From contig NZ_JAXMIH010000008.1 of assembly GCF_034366625.1 (NCBI RefSeq), positions 434,001 through 498,000 of the forward strand: a stretch of DNA of 64,000 bases, written 5' to 3'. How positions within the stretch are numbered: the first letter of the stretch is position 1; the number at the start of each line of letters is the position of its first letter. Below, piece by piece: positions 49,426 to 59,356 of the stretch. The notes under the pieces are model-generated. The model searched no databases and was not told where the DNA came from. It saw nothing but the letters and a program-made list of their open reading frames with translations. A program made the translations under genes and the position numbers. Origin of the DNA: Prosthecobacter sp. (GTDB taxonomy: Bacteria > Verrucomicrobiota > Verrucomicrobiia > Verrucomicrobiales > Verrucomicrobiaceae).

Positions 49426-50521
49426 TCTGGCCTTGCGGCAGCGCATCGCGGAGAGCCTGCTTGGCGGTGCGCTGGATGCGGACGGTTACGCGCCGTGTCC
49501 CGGCAAGGCGAAGCACTCGAATCGAGATGGCCGCCGTGATTTCAAAGTCTGGCTTGATGGCGCACCGTCGGGCAAGTGCGTGCATGATTCCTGCGCTGCG
49601 GAGGTGGACGCCTTCAATGCTGATTTGCGGCGGCGCATTGGCGCGGCAGAGAGCGGGGGGAACGGCTGTCCGCATCCTTCACCTTTGGGAGCCGTGGCAC
49701 CGCTGCCAGTGCCGCCACGCGGGCCAAAGCGCCCGCCGTATGATCCGGCGGCATTGCAGCGCGTGGCGTCTCTGTGCGGGCGGGCGGTGTCGTGTGACTG
49801 GCTGGCGGAGCGTTCACCCGTTCCCGTGCCGCCTGCGCATGAGCAGGGCATTGCCACGGCGGGAACCTTCATGGATGCGCTGTATGATGCCGGTGAACGT
49901 GTGCTGGTGTTCACCTCGCAGCTATCGCAGGGGGATTTCGTTTGGCATGCGGGGGCTGGTGGCTTGCGTCTGGCGCGTGAGCGTGGCGTTGAGCCGGTGG
50001 CGTCTGCCTTGCCGGATGGAGCTGCGGAGGGCGTTTGGTTCCTCACGAATCCCGTGTGCGGAGAGTGGCGCATCAATGCACACGTTCACACGGCGAACGG
50101 TTTGCCACGATGGGGCCGGAGGCATGGCGAGTGCGTGGCGAGCTGGCGCTACCTGCTGCTTGAATCAGACTCCGCACCGGATGCGCTGTGGCTTCGCGCC
50201 TTGCTCGTGTTGCCGCTGCCCATCGCGGCCATCTACACAAGCGGCGGGCGTTCGCTGCATGCGCTCGTGAGATTGGATGCAGGCGGAAAGCTGGAATGGG
50301 ATGCGCGGCGGGATGAACTGCTGCCGCTGCTGTGCTCACTGGGAGCTGATGGCGCGGCCATGAGCGCCGTTCGCCTCTCCCGCCTCCCTGGCTGTCTGCG
50401 ACACGGCAAACGCGCCAAGGATGGCAGTCTGCAACGCTACGAGCGGCCTGCGCTGCAACGCCTCATCTACCTCAACCCGCGCCCGCCGATTGACGCGGCC
50501 ATACTCGATTTCATCAAGTGA
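49418..50521 (+). CDS. Zinc-finger primase (AEP-like)
   Basis: A 367-residue protein. The N-terminus has a CHC-type zinc finger: Cys27 and His33 (YAPCPGKAKHS) and Cys54, Cys59 (KCVHDSC). The C-terminal third has SGGRSLHALV and a RLSRLPGCLRHGK segment, both features of archaeo-eukaryotic primases in plasmids and phage satellites. It would prime replication of the excised element. ATG 49418 is preceded by a good ribosome site (GGGAGGAT) and overlaps the upstream stop by 8 bp. The helicase start overlaps its stop (GTGA). Confidence 0.75.
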   Translation: MIDLALRQRIAESLLGGALDADGYAPCPGKAKHSNRDGRRDFKVWLDGAPSGKCVHDSCAAEVDAFNADLRRRIGAAESGGNGCPHPSPLGAVAPLPVPPRGPKRPPYDPAALQRVASLCGRAVSCDWLAERSPVPVPPAHEQGIATAGTFMDALYDAGERVLVFTSQLSQGDFVWHAGAGGLRLARERGVEPVASALPDGAAEGVWFLTNPVCGEWRINAHVHTANGLPRWGRRHGECVASWRYLLLESDSAPDALWLRALLVLPLPIAAIYTSGGRSLHALVRLDAGGKLEWDARRDELLPLLCSLGADGAAMSAVRLSRLPGCLRHGKRAKDGSLQRYERPALQRLIYLNPRPPIDAAILDFIK

Positions 50522-52113
50522 ACGCACCTCCCAAAAAGCCCGCCAAGAAAAAGCCGGAACTGCCACCATCGGACAGAATGCGCGTGATTCATGAAGTGGC
50601 GGGCGTGCCTGCCAGTGATGACCGCACCGCGCCGAAAGTGGACATCACCTTGCCGCTGTCAGAGCTGGCGCGGCACATTGGCGGCCTGCTGCATGACAAG
50701 CCGTTGTTCCTGATGAACGGGCGGCTGGTGCTGGTGGATGAAGCCACGGGCGAGATCGAGGAAATGGACGCGGTGACGTTTCGCTCATGGCTGGAAGAAT
50801 ACGCCGTTGTCGGAAAACCGAATGATGGCGAGTTCAAGGCCATGAGCATGAGCCGGGACACGGCGCAAGGCATCCTCGCCAATCGTGTCTTTCACAAGCA
50901 ACTGCGGAAGCTGAACGGGGTAAACAAGGTGCGTCTGCCAGTGTGGGCGAATGATGAGCAAACCAAGGTGGAACTGCTGCCGCCTGGCTATCACGAGCGG
51001 AGCGGCATCTTGACCGTTGATCTGCTGCCTTACGATACCGGCATGGATGGCGGCGCGGCGCGTTCGTGGCTCCTGCAAATGCACGATGAATGCGCATGGG
51101 CGGAAGAAGGCGAGCTGAGTTTGAAGCGGAGCTTTTGCGCGCATCTGGCCTGCATGCTGACTGGCTACTGTCTGGAGATGTTCCCGCCTGAGATGGAGCG
51201 CATGGGCTTCTTTTACACCGGCAATCAGCGCGGCATTGGCAAGAGCACGCTGGCGCAATGTGCGCTCGCTCCCGTATTCGGAATGGTGGACGGCAAAGGC
51301 TACAAGCGAAACGAGGAAGCCTTTGAGAAGGTGCTGGACACCGCCGCGCATGAGGGCGGGCGCTACTTGTTCCTTGATAACGTGGATGGGAAACTGTTCT
51401 CCGGCCATCTGGCGCGGTTCATCACGCTGCCACGTTACAGCTATCGAGTGCTTGGCGGGAACAAGAGCGGCAGCGCGGAGAACCGGCGCGTTGTGGTGAT
51501 GACCGGCAATGGAGCGCGGGCCATCGGTGACTTGGAAAGCCGCCTGCTGTGCGTTGATCTTTACCTTTCGATGGAAGCTCTTGGCCGCAAATACAAGCGG
51601 CCCATGACGTTGAAGAAGCTGAACGCGCCCGAGTCACGCAAGCAGTTCCTCGCGGCCCTGTGGTCACTCGTGAACTGGTGGAGTGAGCTGAACGAGTGCG
51701 CCCGCCTGCCTGCCACGCAAACGCGCTGCCCTGAGTGGGAAGCGATCATCGGCGGCATCCTGCTATGCAGCCACTTTGGCAATCCCTTCGCCAAGCCGCT
51801 GATGGGGATGGACGATCAAGGCGAGGCATGGCGTTCGTTCTTCGTGAAGCTGGCGGCAGACGTGGAATCAGGCCAGACGAAAACCTTTGAAGTGAGCGAG
51901 TGTATCGACGTGGCACGAGAGAACGATCTGCTTGATGACATGCTGCCAGAAGCGAAGGACGCGAACCGTGCCTTTGGTCATTATGTGAAGCGGAAGCATC
52001 TTCGCGGCTGGCAATTCACGGATGAGCACAGCCGCCGCTGTGAGTTCAAGAAGGCACCGGATAGCAGCAAGTGCTCTCGCTACTCTGTGACGGTGTTTGC
52101 AATCGAGGCTTGA
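50518..52113 (+). CDS. D5/SF3-like helicase (DUF5906 type)
   Basis: A 531-residue ATPase. Walker A is GNQRGIGKS (residues 235-243), Walker B-like RYLFLDNVDG (near 282-291), then a sensor-like VVVMTGNGARAIGDLESR. This pattern matches the DUF5906 / phage D5 superfamily-3 helicases that unwind replication origins. The start is GTG 50518, overlapping the primase stop by GTGA, so primase and helicase are made together. Downstream is an iteron-like region, suggesting this protein recognises it. Confidence 0.85.
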   Translation: MNAPPKKPAKKKPELPPSDRMRVIHEVAGVPASDDRTAPKVDITLPLSELARHIGGLLHDKPLFLMNGRLVLVDEATGEIEEMDAVTFRSWLEEYAVVGKPNDGEFKAMSMSRDTAQGILANRVFHKQLRKLNGVNKVRLPVWANDEQTKVELLPPGYHERSGILTVDLLPYDTGMDGGAARSWLLQMHDECAWAEEGELSLKRSFCAHLACMLTGYCLEMFPPEMERMGFFYTGNQRGIGKSTLAQCALAPVFGMVDGKGYKRNEEAFEKVLDTAAHEGGRYLFLDNVDGKLFSGHLARFITLPRYSYRVLGGNKSGSAENRRVVVMTGNGARAIGDLESRLLCVDLYLSMEALGRKYKRPMTLKKLNAPESRKQFLAALWSLVNWWSELNECARLPATQTRCPEWEAIIGGILLCSHFGNPFAKPLMGMDDQGEAWRSFFVKLAADVESGQTKTFEVSECIDVARENDLLDDMLPEAKDANRAFGHYVKRKHLRGWQFTDEHSRRCEFKKAPDSSKCSRYSVTVFAIEA

Positions 52114-52293
52114 GCTGTGCGCGTGTCGTGGCGTCTCCCCGCGCCCCTGATGAATAAAGAATGGCGCATCACAGCAGGCAGGCACGCCACGGCTGGCAGG
52201 CTACCCCACCCCTCCCCCGGTAAGGAATCTTTTACCCTCTGGCCCATGCCCATGCGGGTATATCGTCCCTCACCCGTTTTTCACGAGACCCCC

Positions 52294-52640
52294 AAAAAAA
52301 ACTTTTGGCACTTTTGCCCCGCAAACGTCCCCACTTTTGCCCTTTGAGACACTGCCGGGAAAGTTCCGTCCCTTCGTGAGATCGAAGCCGGGCAAAACTT
52401 CCCTTTGTGACACTCGCTTGCACCGCTGGCTTTGCCAGCTTCGCCACGCATTGCCACTCTGGAAGCCTTGTATTTGCTTGGTTTGTGGCAAAGTGGTGAT
52501 GAGGATGGCTATCTGAGAACTATTGAAGGGGAACCCGTTCAGGCAGGCTGTAACAGCGGCGTGGGCGGGGAACCAAGGGGTTGATTCGCCACAATGCCAC
52601 AATCCTTGATTCTAGGCGGGCTGGCGCGTGGCAATGTCGT
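52294..52640. other. Iteron-like, gene-free right end of the element (origin candidate)
   Basis: The 52114-52784 stretch has no credible gene. It contains CACTTTTGCCC at 52309 and 52332 with an inverted TTTTGCCC at 52390-52397, CCCTTTG[A/T]GACACT at 52340 and 52401, and TTGCCAC/GTGGCAA-type words near 52450, 52487, 52598 and 52628. A run of eight A lies at 52294-52301. Repeats spaced by about two helical turns after a primase-helicase pair suggest a replication origin. The exact boundaries are arbitrary. Confidence 0.45.
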
Positions 52641-52707
52641 TTCTGGCGTGGCGTTCCGGCCCGATCTGCGCAGCGCCCCGCAGTGGCAGGAAAGCCGGGC
52701 TGCGGTG

Positions 52708-52734
52708 AAAAAGTGTCCAAGAAGTGTCCAAGCA
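52708..52734. repeat. Right arm-type site
   Basis: A 27-bp exact copy of 45419-45445, made of two AAGTGTCCAAG units. It lies 51 bp inside the right tRNA repeat. The matching left copy is 128 bp inside attL. Likely integrase or excisionase binding sites. Confidence 0.75.
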
Positions 52735-52784
52735 CACTTTTTTATGTGCGTGCTGAACTGTGCGTAACTCATTGAATTGCAATG

Positions 52785-52859
<75 letters not shown>

Positions 52860-52923
52860 GTGCGCACGGAGTGCGCGGAGTATGCACGCAGCATGAAGAG
52901 CGGCAACTGGTGATCTTGCCACT

Positions 52924-55900
52924 TCACGCGCCCCGCTCCGCCTCGATGTCGAAGAGGAAGTCGAAGTCCTCCTTCTGCAGGAGTTGGGTGAAGCCGCCTT
53001 CGCCTAGGACGTTGTTGACCATGAGGTTCTTTTTGTGCTGCAGGGTCATGATCTTCTCCTCGATGGTGCTACGGGTGAGCATGCGGTAGGCCATGACGGG
53101 CTGGGTCTGGCCGATGCGGTGGGCGCGGTCGATGGCCTGGTTCTCGACGGCGGGGTTCCACCATGGATCGTAGAGGATGACATACGAGGCGGCGGTGAGA
53201 TTGAGGCCGCTGCCGCCGGCTTTGAGGGAAAGCAGGAACACGCTGGCGTTTTCATCCTCTTGGAAGCCGCGGACAATGCCGGCACGATCCACACTGGCAC
53301 CGGTGAGCCAGTGGTAGGGCAGCTTCATCTCATCGAGCTTCGTGCGGATGATTTTGAGCATCGAAACGAACTGGCTGAAGAGCAGCACCTTGTGACCTTC
53401 AGCGTTGAGTTCCTGGATGAGTTCGAGCGTGGCGGTGAGCTTCGCGCTTTCCTCGTTTTCGGCGGTTTTGTCGATGAGGCCGGGATGGCAGCAGATCTGC
53501 CGCAGGCGCGTCAGTGCTTGAAGGATGGCAAAGCGGCGGCGGTTCACCATGTCGAAGCCTGAACTGCTGAGCACGAGGTGTTGGGCGCGGGCGAGTTCCT
53601 CTTTGTAGAGCTCAGCCTGACGACCGCTCATTTCGCAGAGCATGTTTTCCTCGCTGCGTGAGGGCAGGTCGCGGGCCACCTGGCCCTTCGTGCGGCGCAG
53701 CAGGAACGGCCGCAGGCGCGCGGCGAGGCGCTCGGAGGCTCGAGGGTCTTTGCGGCGGTCGAAATGGCGGTGGAAGTAGCCGCGTTCGCCCAGCGCACCG
53801 GGCGTGGCGAAGGTCATGAGGCTCCACAGGTCGAGCAGACGGTTTTCCAGCGGTGTGCCGGTCAAAACGAGGCGGTTGTCGGCACGGAGCAGGCGTGCGG
53901 CCTTCGCGGCCTTGGAGTCGGGATTTTTAATCTGCTGGCCTTCATCGAGAATCGCCGCGAGCCAGCGGATGGCACCGAGTTCCTCGATGGCGTTGCGCAT
54001 CTGTGCGTAGTTGATCACCAGCACGTCAATCTGCGTCTGCACCAGGTTGAGATCGAACATGTCGCGGTCATGCAGCACGAGCACGCGCAGGTCAGGGGAG
54101 CCTTTTTTGAACTCCAGCGCCCAGACGTCCAGCACGGACTTCGGGCACACGACGAGCACGGGCAGATGCGGACTGTCGGGTTTTTTGCGTGAGCGCAGCC
54201 ACAGCACCCACGCGATGCTCTGCAAGGTCTTGCCCAGGCCCATGTCGTCGGCCAGGATGCCGCCGAAACGGTTCGTGGTGAGGTAGGTCAGGAAGTGGTA
54301 ACCCTCGACCTGATAGGGCCGTAGCGTGACCTGCAACTCTTCGGGCACCGGGGGGCGCATATCGAGCTTTGCCTCTTCCATGCGTTCGACGATTTTGCCC
54401 CAGGCTTTCGGATTGACGATTTCAGCCGCATTTTCCTGCGCGAGCTGACGCCAGTGCAGGCGGTGTGTTTCGTCGCTGTGCTCGTCGAGGTCGATGCCGA
54501 GGCGGTCGAGCAACTGCTGCTGCTCCTCGCTGAGCTCGAGCTTCACGCGACGCCAGGAACCATCGGCGAGGCGCACGAAATCGCCCTTCGCGGCGATGAG
54601 ACGGCGGATGTCGGCGGGCTTCAAATCCGCGCCTTCGATGTCGAACACGAGTTTCAGGTCCAGCCAGTCGATGCTGCCAGCCTGCGTGGCCTCCAGCCGC
54701 ACGCGGGCGATGAGCGGATCGGCGAGAATGGTCTGAAGCTGTTCGTCGGCGTTCAGGCTGACGTTGCCTGGCAATTGTGCGGCCCATTGATGAAAAACCT
54801 CGGGAAAATCCTTCGCCATGCGCACACGCCAGCCGTCGCTTTCACCATCCCAGGTGCGGCGGAGCTGGTTCATCAGTGCCTCGGTGTCACGCAGCGCTCG
54901 GCGGTCGCGGCAGATGATGGCATCGCTGGTGTCAGTCGTTTTTTTTTCATCCACCGGCTGCCAGCCGGAGATGCGCAGGGTCTCGCGTACGCGGCCTTCA
55001 CCATCGACCGCCTCGGCCTTGAAGGTGACAAATTCAGCTCCGCTGGAGTGCGGCACCTTCGCAATGCAGGCGGCGGTGATTTTGACGCGCAGATCCTCAT
55101 GCTGCACACGGCCTTGGATCGAATCCGGCACCGCGATCACGATCTCGCGCATGAAGGCGATGCCTTCCGGAGTGGCGAGCGCCTCCAGCGGCAGCGTGAT
55201 GCCGGCGTCGATGCGCGATTCATCGTGGAGCCAGACGGGACCGTGAAACAGCGTGTCCGAGCTCAGATACCAGGTCTTCACACCGCGCAAAATGCGCAGT
55301 GGTAGCGGAGCGGGAGTGCCATCCGCCGTTTCGAGCTGTAAAGCGAGCGTGAGGCCGTCCTTGCCGAGCTTCGAGGCCCAGCGCAGCGGTTCCGCCACCT
55401 GTTGAAACGGCGCTTCATCCAAGGTGACGAGGCGGTCGTTCAGTGCCGGCTGCTGAAACAGCGTGGCAAGCCATTGGGCGTGATGTTTCGATTCCAGGCG
55501 GAACGTGTCGTTCCAGTCCTCTTCGCTCTGCGCAAAGCAGGAGACGAGCAGCAGTTCCGCTGGTCCTGAGGTGACGATGCGTCCGTCACGATGCTCATGG
55601 CGCAGTGTGTCGAGCAGTGCTGCATCCACATTCGTGAATGGCGAGGGCGTTTCTCCTCCAAGGCGGATTTGCAGGCGCACATCATTCACGGTGACGAGCA
55701 GGCGGAAATCGCAGTCGCGTGACGGCTGGGGCTTGGAACGGTCAGCCTCATGCCGGGCGTCGATGAAGTCGCGGATGCGCTTGCGCCAGGTCGGCACGGT
55801 GCTGGCGTGACGCCATTCGCGCAGCGCTTCGCGCGTGCCGTCGATGTCGGCCATGCCGCGCAGGAAGACGGGCGGAGCGAGACCTTTGTCCGCCAGGGCG

Positions 55901-56445
55901 AGCGCGATGTAGTTCCAGAACTCGTTTAGGTTTTTAGGCGCTTCCGGCCAGAGGGCGGCAGGTTCGAGGCTCTGAATTGCCCATTTCGGATGCAGACGCA
56001 CGAGATCCTGATCGAAAATTTTCCCCGTCAGCCGCACGCGCTCGTAGCGTTTCTCCAGCTTGCTGAGGTAGTTCTCCTCGTCGGGTGTGAGCTGGCGGCC
56101 GAGCTTGGTGGCCAGGTTCTGCTCGAAGTCCTCCTCCTCCACCGGAGTCTGCGGCAGCGTGCCGCGTGCCTCGCGGCGGCGGATTGCCACGAGGGTGGCA
56201 CACAGGGCGAGGTTTTCCAGGGCCTCGTCGTCATCCACGTCCGTCTCGCCATGCCAGCCGTGCTCACCGCGCAGCCAGCGCACCTGGGCGGCACGGTCAT
56301 CAAGGCGCACTTCCGCCATCATTTCATCGGGCAGCAGTTCCAGTCCGATCACGGCATCATCGTCCACGAGGCGTTCCGCCTCCTGACGTGTGCGTTCATC
56401 GAACGGGCGGAGAAGAACGGGGAGATCGGAAATGAGGCTGGTCAT
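52924..56445 (-). CDS. SNF2-family DNA-dependent ATPase, 1173 residues
   Basis: A large SF2 protein. The C-terminal ~500 residues hold the helicase motifs: ILADDMGLGKTLQS (motif I), ILDEGQQIKN (motif II, DEGQ where DEAQ is usual), VLTGTPLENRLLDLWSL (III), LLFSQFVSML (IV), LSLKAGGSGLNLTAA (V) and AIDRAHRIGQ (VI). The N-terminal ~650 residues are a bacterial-type extension without a recognised domain. Such ATPases move or remodel protein-DNA complexes; bacterial members are mostly uncharacterised, and some serve phage defence (as in DISARM). Divergent from another SNF2 gene 150 bp away. Confidence 0.9.
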   Translation of the reverse strand: MTSLISDLPVLLRPFDERTRQEAERLVDDDAVIGLELLPDEMMAEVRLDDRAAQVRWLRGEHGWHGETDVDDDEALENLALCATLVAIRRREARGTLPQTPVEEEDFEQNLATKLGRQLTPDEENYLSKLEKRYERVRLTGKIFDQDLVRLHPKWAIQSLEPAALWPEAPKNLNEFWNYIALALADKGLAPPVFLRGMADIDGTREALREWRHASTVPTWRKRIRDFIDARHEADRSKPQPSRDCDFRLLVTVNDVRLQIRLGGETPSPFTNVDAALLDTLRHEHRDGRIVTSGPAELLLVSCFAQSEEDWNDTFRLESKHHAQWLATLFQQPALNDRLVTLDEAPFQQVAEPLRWASKLGKDGLTLALQLETADGTPAPLPLRILRGVKTWYLSSDTLFHGPVWLHDESRIDAGITLPLEALATPEGIAFMREIVIAVPDSIQGRVQHEDLRVKITAACIAKVPHSSGAEFVTFKAEAVDGEGRVRETLRISGWQPVDEKKTTDTSDAIICRDRRALRDTEALMNQLRRTWDGESDGWRVRMAKDFPEVFHQWAAQLPGNVSLNADEQLQTILADPLIARVRLEATQAGSIDWLDLKLVFDIEGADLKPADIRRLIAAKGDFVRLADGSWRRVKLELSEEQQQLLDRLGIDLDEHSDETHRLHWRQLAQENAAEIVNPKAWGKIVERMEEAKLDMRPPVPEELQVTLRPYQVEGYHFLTYLTTNRFGGILADDMGLGKTLQSIAWVLWLRSRKKPDSPHLPVLVVCPKSVLDVWALEFKKGSPDLRVLVLHDRDMFDLNLVQTQIDVLVINYAQMRNAIEELGAIRWLAAILDEGQQIKNPDSKAAKAARLLRADNRLVLTGTPLENRLLDLWSLMTFATPGALGERGYFHRHFDRRKDPRASERLAARLRPFLLRRTKGQVARDLPSRSEENMLCEMSGRQAELYKEELARAQHLVLSSSGFDMVNRRRFAILQALTRLRQICCHPGLIDKTAENEESAKLTATLELIQELNAEGHKVLLFSQFVSMLKIIRTKLDEMKLPYHWLTGASVDRAGIVRGFQEDENASVFLLSLKAGGSGLNLTAASYVILYDPWWNPAVENQAIDRAHRIGQTQPVMAYRMLTRSTIEEKIMTLQHKKNLMVNNVLGEGGFTQLLQKEDFDFLFDIEAERGA

Positions 56446-56595
56446 GCGCGGGGTTGAGTCGCGCGCCGGTCAGCGGCGGGCGAACCGGAGCGGTAGCACG
56501 GACTGCGGGCTTTGACAAAGGCGCTGAGGGATTATTTCGGCGGCAAAGGCGTCTGCAGGTTGCCGGACGTTCAAAATTCGTCCAAAACAAGCCAC

Positions 56596-59346
56596 ATGCT
56601 CGCCCCCGTCCTCACTCCCGAAGGCATCCTCACCACTGAGGGTGAGGCGCAGAGCGCGGTGGAGAGAAAAATCGCCGCAGCAGGACCGCCAGGCGCGGTA
56701 TTTTGCCTCTTGAGCACCGAATTACTCACGACGGAGCTGGATCTGCCATGGCGCTGGCTGCGGGAGTTTGCGCAGCAGTTTTTCACACGGCTGTGCCAGA
56801 CGAAGGACTCGCTGACAACGATGGTGCCGTCGGTTGCAGAGCGTGAGGACTTCATCGCATCAGCCCCGCCATTTGCAGGTGCGGAATACCTGACGCCGGA
56901 AGTTCTGGAGCGTTGGTGGCTCGATTTGGCCAATCACATCGCCCAAGTCGCCACGAATGGCGTGGAGGCTTGGCTGAAAGAGGAATGCCCGGCCTGGCAT
57001 GTCGTCGGACGCGTGACGTTTCATCTCGCGGAGAACAAAACCGACACGCAACGACCTTTCGCCTTCCTCGCCACCTTCACCGAGAAGCTCAGCGCCAGCG
57101 GCCAGCCGCAGCATCTGCCACTGGCGCGTGCCTTGCAGCTCTATACCGGGCAGAAGGACCAAACCGCGTTGAATGCGCTGCTGGAGCCCGTGCGCATCGC
57201 AGCGGAGAAATCGAAGCTGTTGCGTGAGTGGCTGGAGACGCGGCGCTTGTTTCAACCGATGGCCATGTCGCCGCAGGAGGCCTTTCGTGTGTTGCGGGAG
57301 ACGGCGGTGTTTCAGGAAAGCGGCATCGTCATGAAGCTGCCAGACTGGTGGCGCAGTGGCAAAGGCCCGCGGCCTGCGGTGTCGGTGACGATTGACGCGC
57401 CGAAGAAAACCTCGTTGCATGCCGGGACGCTGCTGAGCTTCAAAATGGCCGCCAGCCTCGAAGGCGAGCCGCTGACCGAAGCTGAATGGGAAAAACTGCT
57501 CAGCGCCGACACCGGCCTCGTGTCACTGCGCGGCAAATGGATCGAAGTCGATGGCGCGCAATTGCAGCAGGTCATGGATCATTGGAAAAAAGTCCAGAAC
57601 GCGACGGGCGAAGGCGGCATTGGCTTTCTCGACGGCATGCGGCTCCTCGCGGGCTTCGATCCACGTCAACTGGCGGTGGAAGAGGAAAGCACCGAGATGG
57701 TGCATGACTGGAGCGACATCGTCGCGGGCAAGAACCTCGCGCAACTGCTCGATCAGATGCGTGATCCATCTGAAGCGGCTCCGCCGCCGAATCTGTGTGC
57801 CACGCTGCGTCCGTATCAGCTCAAAGGTTTCGCGTGGCTGCAATTCATGACACGCCTCGGTCTCGGTGCCTGCCTTGCCGATGACATGGGTTTGGGGAAG
57901 ACGATCCAGGTGATCGCGCTGCTGCTGGCGAGGAAGGTAGGGCGCTTCGTCCCCGAAGCGCCGTCGGAGTCCGAGCGGGCTTCGAGTTTGCCGGGGAACA
58001 TGCGCGCATCCTCCGGCCTCACGCGGCGGCTGGAGGACCAGCCGCCCCACCCGGCGCTGCTTGTGGTGCCCGCCTCCCTCGTTGGAAACTGGAAGGCCGA
58101 GGTCGCGAAGTTCGCGCCCGATTTGAAGCTCTTCATCGCGCATCCATCCCAAACCTCACGCGAGCAGCTCGATCTCGCGGTGAAGCACACCACCGAGGCC
58201 TTGCGCGGCTTCGATGCGATGCTCACGACCTATCAATTCCTCCAACGCACCGAAGCGTGGCAGTCGCATCCATGGAGCGTCGTCATTCTCGATGAAGCGC
58301 AGGCCATCAAAAATCCCGGCAGCGCCAGCACGAAGGCCGTGAAGCGCCTGCAAGCCACCACCCGCATCGCCTTGACGGGCACGCCCGTCGAAAACCGCCC
58401 CGGCGATCTCTGGAGCCTGTTCGACTTCCTCAATCCAGGCTTGCTCGGTGGTTCAGGTGCCTTTGCCGATGCCGTGAAGCGCTGCGCGAAAAGCAGCGAA
58501 GGTTTCGCACCGCTGCGGCGGCTCGTGAAGCCGTACATTCTGCGCCGGATGAAGACGGACAAAAGCATCATCACCGATCTGCCCGACAAGATCGAAACGA
58601 AGGCCTTCTGCGGCCTCACCAAGCGCCAGGCGACGATTTACGCCAAGCTCGTCGATCAACTCGCGAAGATGCTCGCCGACAAAGACATGGAGCCGATCAA
58701 GCGCCAGGGCCTCGTGCTCGGCTTCCTGCTCAAGTTCAAACAGATCTGCAATCACCCCAGCCATTGGAACGGCGATGGCGCGTGGCACCCTGAGGACAGC
58801 GGCAAATTCACCCGCCTCGCGGAGATTTGCAGCGAACTCGCCGAACGCCGCGAACGCGCGCTCATCTTCACGCAGTTTGCGGAAACCTGCGATCCGCTCG
58901 CCCGCTTCCTCGCCACCGTGTTTGGCCGCGAAGGTCTCATCCTGCATGGCGGCACCAGCGTGAAGAAGCGCCCCGAGCTTGTCGAGTCCTTCCAGCAGCC
59001 CGGCGGCCCGCCCTTCATGGTCATCAGCGTCAAAGCCGGCGGCACCGGCCTCAACCTCACTGCCGCCAGCCACGTCATCCACTTCGACCGCTGGTGGAAC
59101 CCCGCCGTCGAAAACCAGGCCACCGACCGCGCCTTCCGCATCGGCCAAAAGAAAAACGTCTTCGTCCACAAATTCGTCTGCCAGGGCACCATTGAGGAGC
59201 GCATTGATGCGTTGATCGAGGAGAAGATGCGTCTGGCGAATGATCTGATCAGCGATGACGGCAGCGCGGAGTCTCTGCTGACCAATATGAGCGCCGATGA
59301 ACTGATCAGCTTCGTTTCGCTGGATGTGAACGCGGTCATCGTGTAA
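56596..59346 (+). CDS. SNF2-family DNA-dependent ATPase with a palindromic insert
   Basis: A 916-residue SF2 protein with intact motifs: LADDMGLGKTIQV, VILDEAQAIKN, ALTGTPVENRPGDLWSL, ALIFTQFAETC, ISVKAGGTGLNLTAA and ATDRAFRIGQ. ATG 56596 is preferred; an upstream TTG at 56512 gives an unlikely leader. Between motif I and the next core strand (PALLVVPASLV) lies a ~37-residue stretch (GRFVPEAP to RRLEDQPP) encoded by a palindromic repeat (57937-58050). It probably forms an operon with the SWIM gene 10 bp downstream. Confidence 0.92.
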   Translation: MLAPVLTPEGILTTEGEAQSAVERKIAAAGPPGAVFCLLSTELLTTELDLPWRWLREFAQQFFTRLCQTKDSLTTMVPSVAEREDFIASAPPFAGAEYLTPEVLERWWLDLANHIAQVATNGVEAWLKEECPAWHVVGRVTFHLAENKTDTQRPFAFLATFTEKLSASGQPQHLPLARALQLYTGQKDQTALNALLEPVRIAAEKSKLLREWLETRRLFQPMAMSPQEAFRVLRETAVFQESGIVMKLPDWWRSGKGPRPAVSVTIDAPKKTSLHAGTLLSFKMAASLEGEPLTEAEWEKLLSADTGLVSLRGKWIEVDGAQLQQVMDHWKKVQNATGEGGIGFLDGMRLLAGFDPRQLAVEEESTEMVHDWSDIVAGKNLAQLLDQMRDPSEAAPPPNLCATLRPYQLKGFAWLQFMTRLGLGACLADDMGLGKTIQVIALLLARKVGRFVPEAPSESERASSLPGNMRASSGLTRRLEDQPPHPALLVVPASLVGNWKAEVAKFAPDLKLFIAHPSQTSREQLDLAVKHTTEALRGFDAMLTTYQFLQRTEAWQSHPWSVVILDEAQAIKNPGSASTKAVKRLQATTRIALTGTPVENRPGDLWSLFDFLNPGLLGGSGAFADAVKRCAKSSEGFAPLRRLVKPYILRRMKTDKSIITDLPDKIETKAFCGLTKRQATIYAKLVDQLAKMLADKDMEPIKRQGLVLGFLLKFKQICNHPSHWNGDGAWHPEDSGKFTRLAEICSELAERRERALIFTQFAETCDPLARFLATVFGREGLILHGGTSVKKRPELVESFQQPGGPPFMVISVKAGGTGLNLTAASHVIHFDRWWNPAVENQATDRAFRIGQKKNVFVHKFVCQGTIEERIDALIEEKMRLANDLISDDGSAESLLTNMSADELISFVSLDVNAVIV
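57937..58050. repeat. Palindromic element inserted in frame in the SNF2 gene
   Basis: Two hairpins with nine-base stems and four-base loops, GGCGCTTCG-TCCC-CGAAGCGCC (57941-57962) and GGCGGCTGG-AGGA-CCAGCCGCC (58025-58046), are separated by ~60 bp. Architecture matches the REP pairs in the window though the stem sequences differ. The encoded residues are low-complexity and interrupt the helicase fold between motif I and motif Ia, the frame being kept. Confidence 0.7.
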
Positions 59347-59356
59347 ACCGCCGCTC

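Noticed and set aside
52860..52923. Hairpin GCGCAC-GGA-GTGCGC near 52862-52876 as a terminator
   Set aside because: The stem is six bases and no T run follows on either strand, so it was not listed as a terminator.
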